A stretch of DNA of 64,000 nt. Origin: Halichondria panicea (taxonomy: Eukaryota; Porifera; Demospongiae; Suberitida; Halichondriidae). A program made the position numbers and the translations under genes. Below, piece after piece: positions 57,515-64,000 of the stretch. Each line of letters opens with the position of its first letter. Position 1 is the stretch's first letter. The notes beneath the pieces were generated by a model. It saw only the letters and a list, made by a program, of their open reading frames with translations. It did not search any database and was not told the DNA's origin. The stretch is from the NCBI RefSeq assembly GCF_963675165.1, contig NC_087384.1, positions 2,440,501 through 2,504,500 on the forward strand. The letters run 5' to 3'.

Positions 57515-59945
57515 ACACACACCTTGCTTGGTGAGGTGCTGCCTCAAGGCGAGGGTCACCATTTTCTTCCACTCCCTCAATCAGTTCTTTTCCTCACTTT
57601 ATCCTCCTCTTGCGTGGGAACAACCATTGAATCTTATGCTTGTCCTCAGAGTAACCATGCACAGTAGCGGACGATATATTGATGCATATCCTCTTGTAGT
57701 GAGACGTAACTCAGCTCCTCAATTTTCCTCCCAGCCTCGAGTCATATTTTCCTAGAATCCAGAACGTGCTGCTTAAGATATCATCATACAATAGGTCGTT
57801 GGGGTCACTTGATGCAACGTACATTTTCTTCATTATTTTGGAGATTCTTCAATTGTTTCTTGTTTCGACATAAAAGGGTATCGTCAGTTTCAACTCTCAA
57901 GGCAGAGTTTGCTGATCAACTGGAGGTGATCTGTGAGAATGATGCAACACACATTAATCTCTAATTGTTATGTTTAATATAGCGTGACTATCCGTTCAGC
58001 TCAGAATATTTCTCCAAGAAAGATGACAAAATCTTTCTCCGATTTACAGCTAGCAGGGATACCACCGTTGACCCCTAAAAAATCCAGACTAACAGAAGTT
58101 TAGAATACTGTTAGGTATGTATACGGGAAAACCGCTACATCTTTTGCACCAATGTGCAATGCAACATGGACAATAATATTATTGCAAATAGATTTCTCTG
58201 CTGCTTGTACTCTTCAAATCTGTAAAAAATAATCAGTTCTGTAGCTAGAAGCTGAAATTTACTAAGGTGATATCATAGATAATAGAGGAAGGTATCACAG
58301 TAATATTATTCATCAGTGAAGCAAGCATGATGATGGAAGTAATCAGTATTATTAGCTTCTGATTCTATCTAGGCCATAGTCAGAATATAGAATAAACTTC
58401 TACTTGTTGGATTTACAATACGTGAATGTTACTAAGAGCTGTTACAGCTAGAATATTCCTCCATCACTCGTACTTGGAGCTTGAAAGAACTAGATCTAGT
58501 ATTTGCATCATTGCATTCCTGTACATGTCAAAGCCATGTGGACCTGGTACTAATCGTCACACTAATGTGTCTACTTCCACTTTGGTAAAACCATTCATGA
58601 CTCCCTATACAATTTGGACTCGAAGCTAATCTTAACAAGAGACTCTCACAAAGACCTGGGAGTGACCATCCAGAATAGTCTCTCCTGGGACCAACATATC
58701 AACAACCTATGTTCGAAGGCCTACAGTACAGCTGTTTGTACCTTATTAAAAGAAACACTCAATGCATGCTCTCATGATCTCCACACAAAAAGAACACTTT
58801 ATACTAGTCTACGCTTGTTAGATCTAATTTAACATTTTGTTCGCAACTGTGGAGACCACAGACACACAAGGCCATTACAAAAGTGGAACAAATCCAGAGA
58901 AGATCTTCAAAGTTTATTCTGAACCTTACATGTAGATCTGATATTCTCGACTACAAAAGTCGCCTCATTAAACTGGACCTTTTACCACTAATGAACTGGC
59001 TAGAGTTGCAAGATGTCATATTCGCCGTCAGGTGTCTCCAAAAACCAGTAGACAACTTCAACATTACTGAGTTCATATCATTCTCTACCAGCAACACAAG
59101 ACTATCGTCTAATCACAAGCTAGTTCATAAAGGTCATCATCGCTCAAACACAACAAGACACTTTAACTTCAAAAGATTGGTCAGACTCTGGAACACCCTC
59201 CCTTTTATAGATCTCTCTCACTCGATGTCAACTATCAAGAATCAACTCTACAAACATTTCTGGGACAGTTTTCTAGAACGCTTTGATCAATCAAGAATTT
59301 GCACTTATCACCTAGTCTGTCCCTGTTGGTCTGTATAACTGTATAATTATGTATACATTTTATGTAGATTTAGTCAGGTGTTCCTTCTAGGAACTTCCTG
59401 TCAGTATGTTTAATTTCTGACGCACAACAATCTATTCACCTTGTGTAAATGTAAAGTCATACTGTAAAGCATAGATTATTATTATTATTATTATTATTAT
59501 AAAACGCTTTGAAGAGGCAACAACAAGACTCACTTGATAGCCATTATGTATAATGATGGAAGTACAAATTACAAATTCAAACATATCTCCTTAGCAAATA
59601 CGTATACACTATACACACAAGTGGAATACTGAATGCACAGTGGATGAGATGAATAGGATACAAACAAGAAAGTTAACAAAATGTTTTACACTTCGACATC
59701 TCATATCTGAGTTGTGATCATTTGAATCGTTTCGCCATAACAAACATTTCTGTTTTCTTCACTGAGCTCCTTAAATTTCCTCTCAGCCTCGAGACTTCTT
59801 TTCTTAGAATCCAGAACTCGATAATTCAACAGGTCTTCTGTTCTTTCGAAATCAAATCAGATCTTTTGGTTGGTCAGTTCAACAGCCGAGGCGAAGTGTT
59901 GCTGATAACTGGAGGTAATCTGTGAGCAATGATGTACTGTAAACT
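57515..59945 (-). pseudogene. Coiled-coil gene relic, copy R2, split by a LINE
   Basis: The minus strand at about 57530-57620 encodes, with a frame break, a segment equivalent to VVPTQEKDEVRKELRELR of R1, ending in AAPHQARxx before a donor-like GTGTGTGTG. A second segment at about 59700-59800 reads SLEAERKFKELSEEN, matching LETERNVEELSEEN of R3. The 58570-59510 LINE fragment lies between them. Frame breaks show that this copy is dead. Confidence 0.42.
58570..59505 (+). mobile_element. Non-LTR retrotransposon 3' end
   Basis: The plus strand encodes the C-terminal part of a LINE reverse transcriptase protein: DSKLILTRDSHKDLGVTIQ and LSWDQHINNLCSKAY, then in a second frame MEQIQRRSSKFILNL, SRLIKLDLLPLMNWLELQDV, FISFSTSNTRLSSNHKLVH and RHFNFKRLVRLWNTLP. 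This wording is typical of CR1/jockey-group elements, downstream of the RT palm. It ends in a short TTA repeat tail (about 59478-59500). It is 5'-truncated and has at least one frame break near 58830, so it is inactive. Confidence 0.85.
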
Positions 59946-60879
59946 GATGGGTATTTGAGAGAGAACACACCCACTGTTCAAATAGGGACCCCTCTACATT
60001 CACCAATTCACCACCCCAGCCCCTCGGATACTATCGCTAGAAATAGGCCAGAATAATTATGGATCAAAAAGACTCACAGAAAACACCTCACTATTCGACA
60101 AGGTCACTATTTAACTAGGACACCTACATACGTATAGGTCTAGAGATCTGATGATTATAGGTCTTGACAAATTATGCTTCTTTTGCCTATCATTCTTTTC
60201 AAAAAAAAGTCAGCCTATTATAATTCCAGTTTGGTGACCCATTATTTTAAAGACAATTTATTTGTTTGTATTGACTGTAGCAATACAGAAAGCTAAAGTC
60301 CCACAACGGCTACAAAACCAGCAAGATATAGCAGAGTTGCACTCTAAGAGCTATTCTAGGTCAGAGGGCAAAGTCAGTGCATGCCTGCCTATAGTGGCTA
60401 TATAGTGCTTACAGTACAGGTCTATTGTAAAGATGCCTAGCTACATGAACCAAGTGAAATTAGGTTTATACCAGACTCTGAGGGTCAAATTATGCTAGTT
60501 TAGTGCCCTATTATTCTCAATTATGCTAAAAGTCTCCCTTATTATTCCAAATATTACCAAGCCCTACTGATGATCCAATTAAAGGAATTCGTGATTTTCT
60601 GATACCGTACAGCAGGAAATTTTTGCGCTTTTCGAGGGTAGAGCACCTAATGTGAAAATTAAAACTGGGGTAAACTCACACGCACCGGTATTTCACATGC
60701 AAAGCTCTTGGTGGGTGTTGTTTCCTGGCATTCAAACGCCAAAATTTCTTCTAAGGCTCCGTAACCAAATAGCTTTATGCTTGTATTATTTCTAGCACTA
60801 CAGTATGATTACTTGAATCTAGATCTCTGTGACAAAATTCCCTCTAAAGGCACCTGTCACAGAACATCTTAAAAGCAAC
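59946..60879. other. Spacer, no gene recognised
   Basis: AT-rich sequence with a start of a CGAAATTTTCGAGG-type MITE near 60605 (ATACCGTACAGCAGGAAATT). Nothing else was supported. Confidence 0.35.
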
Positions 60880-61375
60880 AGACACCAAAGAAAGTTACTG
60901 CATGCTAATAAATAATGGTCTCAGAATTAGAGACAGTCTGCACAGAACACTGTTCTCAGACCGCCCGTCTCTTGAATATCATCACTGACCACATACCACC
61001 CTAACCTACCCACCAACACACATACCTTGCTTGACTGCCTCAGGGTGTGGGTCACGATTTCCTTCGGTTCCTTCAGTCTTTTTCCTACTTCATTCTCCTC
61101 CTACGTGGGAACAAGTATTGATCTTAAAGCCTGCTCCTTAATTGGAGTAACCACATGCAGTACCGGGCGCATATCTCCGTAGGTGTGATATATATTTGTT
61201 TATCACAGTGCTTAGTAATACGTGTGCTTCTGAGTCCTGACCTGTCAATAAGGAAAACACCACATCTTTAGGTCACCAATTTGGACAATTGTAGTCTATC
61301 ACACCTGAAAATGTCTGTGTTTTCTGGAGCTACAAAAAAAACCTTATAAAGTAGATTCATACATTCGGTTCATAA

Positions 61376-61886
61376 TACCGTACAGCGGGAAATGTTCGCT
61401 ATTTGGCTCCAAAGCCCTCAGCATAAATTTTCGTGGGTTCTAATATTCGCATTTCAATGCCAGGAACAGTGGCATAGGCGCATAGCCAGGATTTTGGGAA
61501 GGGCAGGGCTTGAGCAGGACCAGAGCAGGCGCGAATAGCTTGGAATTTTACCTGGTCATCACTTTTCATCAGCAGTAAGCATGCGCAGTACATGGCCCTG
61601 CCCACATTTCCATTGAATGACATCATTCTAGTAGCTACGCATGCAGTAGAGTGCAGAATAGATTGACAGATCAAGGTAATTCAAGCTGAGTTGGAGTTGA
61701 TGAAGCACAAGGGGGGGGGGGCTCTAGCCCCGTCAGCCCCCCTCTGCCTACGCCACTGAGGAAACCACACCCACAAGAATGTGAAATACCGGTGCGTAAG
61801 AGTTTATCTTTTAATTTTCTCGTTTTCTGTCTGCCTCCGAAAAACGCGAAATGTTGCACCTCATGAAAATTTCCCGCTGCACGGTA
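61376..61886. mobile_element. CGAAATTTTCGAGG-family MITE with a nested MITE
   Basis: The outer ends are TACCGTACAGCGGGAAATGT and the inverted TTTCCCGCTGCACGGTA. It is interrupted by the element at 61467-61758. Outer copies elsewhere in the window end in the same TACCGTA motif. Confidence 0.75.
61467..61758. mobile_element. Nested 292-bp MITE with CAGTGGC ends
   Basis: The ends are CAGTGGCATAGGC and GCCTACGCCACTG. AGGAA flanks both sides (61462-61466 and 61759-61763). A ten-G run lies near the right end. The insertion is younger than the outer MITE. Confidence 0.85.
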
Positions 61887-62360
61887 AGTCTACAACAATC
61901 TCTTTAGAGCTTGGAATTAAAGAACCGTCAAAGAACCTATCATGCTTCAGGCAATGGCAACCACATCGACCCGGTACTAATCGCTAGAATCTATACGAAA
62001 AGTTTTGAACAGGCATGCAACTGAATGCCAGCTGACTTATATAGGTAAACTTACCCACAAGTTGAATACTGAATGGACCATATGGATGAATAAGAAAGTG
62101 AACAATAATGTTCATTTTACGCATATCTCCATTTGACAGTTAAATAGGTATTTGAACTAAAATTTTAAAAACTTTTGATGGAATCGTGATCGTTCACAAT
62201 ATAAATAGAACCTACACACTTTATTTCTTTTCTGAGACGTTTGTTTTCTTCACTCAGCTCCTCAACGTTCCTCTCAGTTTCGAGGCATCTTTTGCATGGT
62301 TGGTCATGATCAATTGGAGGTGATCTGTAAGCAACACCCACTAACATAATATCTGTAAGA

Positions 62361-62577
62361 GGGTGACTATTCACACTTATTTATATTTATATAGATCTAG
62401 TCTCACATAGTTGTACTGCTAGGACATTTCTCCAAACAAGCTGCTAAAATCTTTCTCAGGTGTACAGCAGTCATTACGTCCTTTGTTTGTGCTGTAGCCA
62501 ATACTAGATACCCAGGATTCATTTGGGAAGGGACTTTCTCTCGGAAGAAGCCACGTGGACTTGGTACTAATTGTAAG
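62361..62577. other. Spacer before the direct-repeat pair
   Basis: No gene recognised. CGTGGACTTGGTACTAATTG at about 62553 echoes the end of the R repeats (58534, 61967). Confidence 0.35.
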
Positions 62578-63392
62578 TTAACAACTTGTGTCGCAGTATC
62601 GGGTATAATTCTACGAGTATATCGTTATGCAGAATTACTTGCTAATAATATTATATGCAAACCAATAGCATAATGATATTGGTTGGGGTTCAAGAGCATT
62701 GTTCATCTGAATGGGCATCCCCGCCTAGGGGATTAACCCCTCAGCCTTTCGGGGGTTATATTTTAGCCAGATCTTGTTTTCTTTAAAATGGTATTTTACC
62801 ACAGTAACCTATTACTCAATCTGGTGCCCATGCACATGATTTGCTCTTGTCACAGTGCCGGACAGGGTGCAAACTGACCGACACTGGAGATACAAAAAGA
62901 ACTAAAAGAACTAAGCATAATTATAAGTACAAGGGGTGGGAATGAGGAGGGGAATGAACTAAAAGAACTAAGCATAATTATAAGTACAAGGGGTGGGAAT
63001 GAGGAGGGGAATGAATGATGGACGTCTGATATGCTCACAAAGTGACTGCTAATAGTTCTGAGACTGCCACGAGGCTTCAACTTTAGTGCACATGCGTTGA
63101 GATGAGTGACGTCATTGCGGCCTGCTCCTTGTTGTTAACCCCATTTAATATGCTATTAAATTCCATTTAACAACTTGTGTCGCAGTATCGGGTATAATTC
63201 TACGAGTATATCGTTATGCAGAATTACTTGCTAATAATATTATATGCAAACCAATAGCATAATGATATTGGTTGGGGTTCAAGAGCATTGTTCATCTGAA
63301 TGGGCATCCCCGCCTAGGGGATTAACCCCTCAGCCTTTCGGGGGTTATATTTTAGCCAGATCTTGTTTTCTTTAAAATGGTATTTTACCACA
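62578..63392. repeat. Pair of identical 226-bp direct repeats with a 363-bp interior
   Basis: The stretches 62578-62803 and 63167-63392 match base for base by eye (TTAACAACTTGTGTCGCAGT to TTTACCACA). They could be LTRs of a tiny non-autonomous element or a local duplication. The interior contains two tandem copies of a 60-61-bp unit (about 62894-63014, AGAACTAAGCATAATTATAA). No flanking target duplication was found, so the class is open. Confidence 0.7.
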
Positions 63393-64000
63393 TATCTTTA
63401 CGTCTATCTTTTGTTTGGGTGAGGAATGAGTCCCTTCGACTCACAAATACTCCCAAGCTGAGCCCAAACAACCCTTTATTGTCATTTATGTACCTTTTAT
63501 TTACTCAGTCTGACGTATGTTATATTATCTCCATGATATTACAGATCTTTCTTTAGTTAGTGTATATAGGAAGCCTATCTTGATTTCATGTATACCGGTA
63601 TAATCATCATTATATAGATAATGTACTAAGGGCATGACGGAATTAGCTCCATAATTCAGACACAAGACACAACAACCAAAGTTAGAGAAGAACGATTACT
63701 TCTCGGCTCTTTCTATAATTATGATGCTGGGAAAAACGTAGCCAAGGAGTGCATGTGCATGCAGAGCTTGACCATGCAAATAACGCTTGCTGTTAGCACT
63801 ATTGCTCTGATTCTAAAGGAGTGGCCAGTATAGTAAAGAGGATTCAGGCCAATTGTGGATATGCGTGGACAAAGCGAGATTTTCTGAGTAGTCTACCGTC
63901 GTTGAACTGACTAAAACGCCATGTAAGCTAATATAACATAGCATATGCAGAAGTGATTGTTGCGAGAGAGAGCGTCGGCTAATTAGTTATGTATTCCTCT
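63393..64000. other. Right end of the window, no gene recognised
   Basis: AT-rich sequence without open frames or repeats that I can classify. Confidence 0.35.

Larger units (their letters stand above)
60880..62360 (-). pseudogene. Coiled-coil gene relic, copy R3, with nested MITEs
   Basis: The minus-strand stretch 62210-62320 is open and encodes KRCLETERNVEELSEENK followed by RLRKEIKCVGSIYI, a clear heptad-like helix that ends at a stop near 62165. About 61040-61120 encodes an equivalent of the other R segment (LVPT, a stop, then EENEVGKRLKEPKEIVTHTL). Two MITEs at 61376-61886 separate the two parts. Of the three copies this has the best preserved last segment. The function is unknown. Confidence 0.42.

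Overview
This is eukaryotic DNA from an animal. It is AT-rich, its genes have many short introns with GT..AG ends, and it is crowded with short inverted-repeat transposons. The main gene family is an intron-rich set of 2'-5'-oligoadenylate synthetase (OAS) relatives. OAS genes, death-domain/ankyrin proteins and this MITE load together fit a demosponge such as Amphimedon. That assignment is my inference from gene content, not from a database match.

Layout. (1) 1-8.8 kb, minus strand: an ankyrin-repeat gene running off the left edge, with eight 99-bp in-phase repeat exons made by nested tandem duplication, one more ankyrin exon, and a death-domain exon carrying a 1-base frameshift. (2) 10.1-13.0 kb: the first OAS gene. 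(3) 14.7-20.75 kb: a decayed Ty3/gypsy element split by a very young Ty1/copia element (identical 302-bp LTRs, 5-bp target duplication) that has lost the core of its reverse transcriptase. (4) 21.2-56.7 kb: the rest of the OAS array, all on the plus strand. I recognise about 15 OAS genes, pseudogenes and fragments. They fall into three subfamilies (called A, B and C here) that share one 7-exon plan with junction phases 0,1,2,0,2,2. Reconstructed open copies are 10073-12959 (A, 320 aa), 21220-26823 (B, 383 aa), 43491-45004 (A, 317 aa), 51403-52828 (A, 297 aa) and 54413-56718 (A, 317 aa). The copy at 46374-48242 (C) is almost open. The others carry frameshifts, stops, truncations or transposon insertions. 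(5) 37.6-40 kb and 57-62.4 kb: three decayed minus-strand copies of a coiled-coil gene, one interrupted by a LINE 3' end. (6) 62.4-64 kb: a pair of identical 226-bp direct repeats and low-information sequence.

How the parts relate. The OAS genes are nucleotidyltransferases that make 2'-5'-linked oligoadenylates, an innate immune signal. The array grows and dies by block duplication: 30.0-32.7 kb matches 46.4-48.7 kb, and 37.6-40 kb matches 51.9-59.9 kb. Active-site residues are intact in four A copies and in the complete C copies, conservatively changed in the first A gene (third Asp to Glu), and lost in the B subfamily. The B genes also have a longer charged N-terminus. This suggests that catalytic synthetases sit beside non-catalytic relatives. 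Several MITEs lie within about 30 bp of OAS start codons or inside OAS introns.
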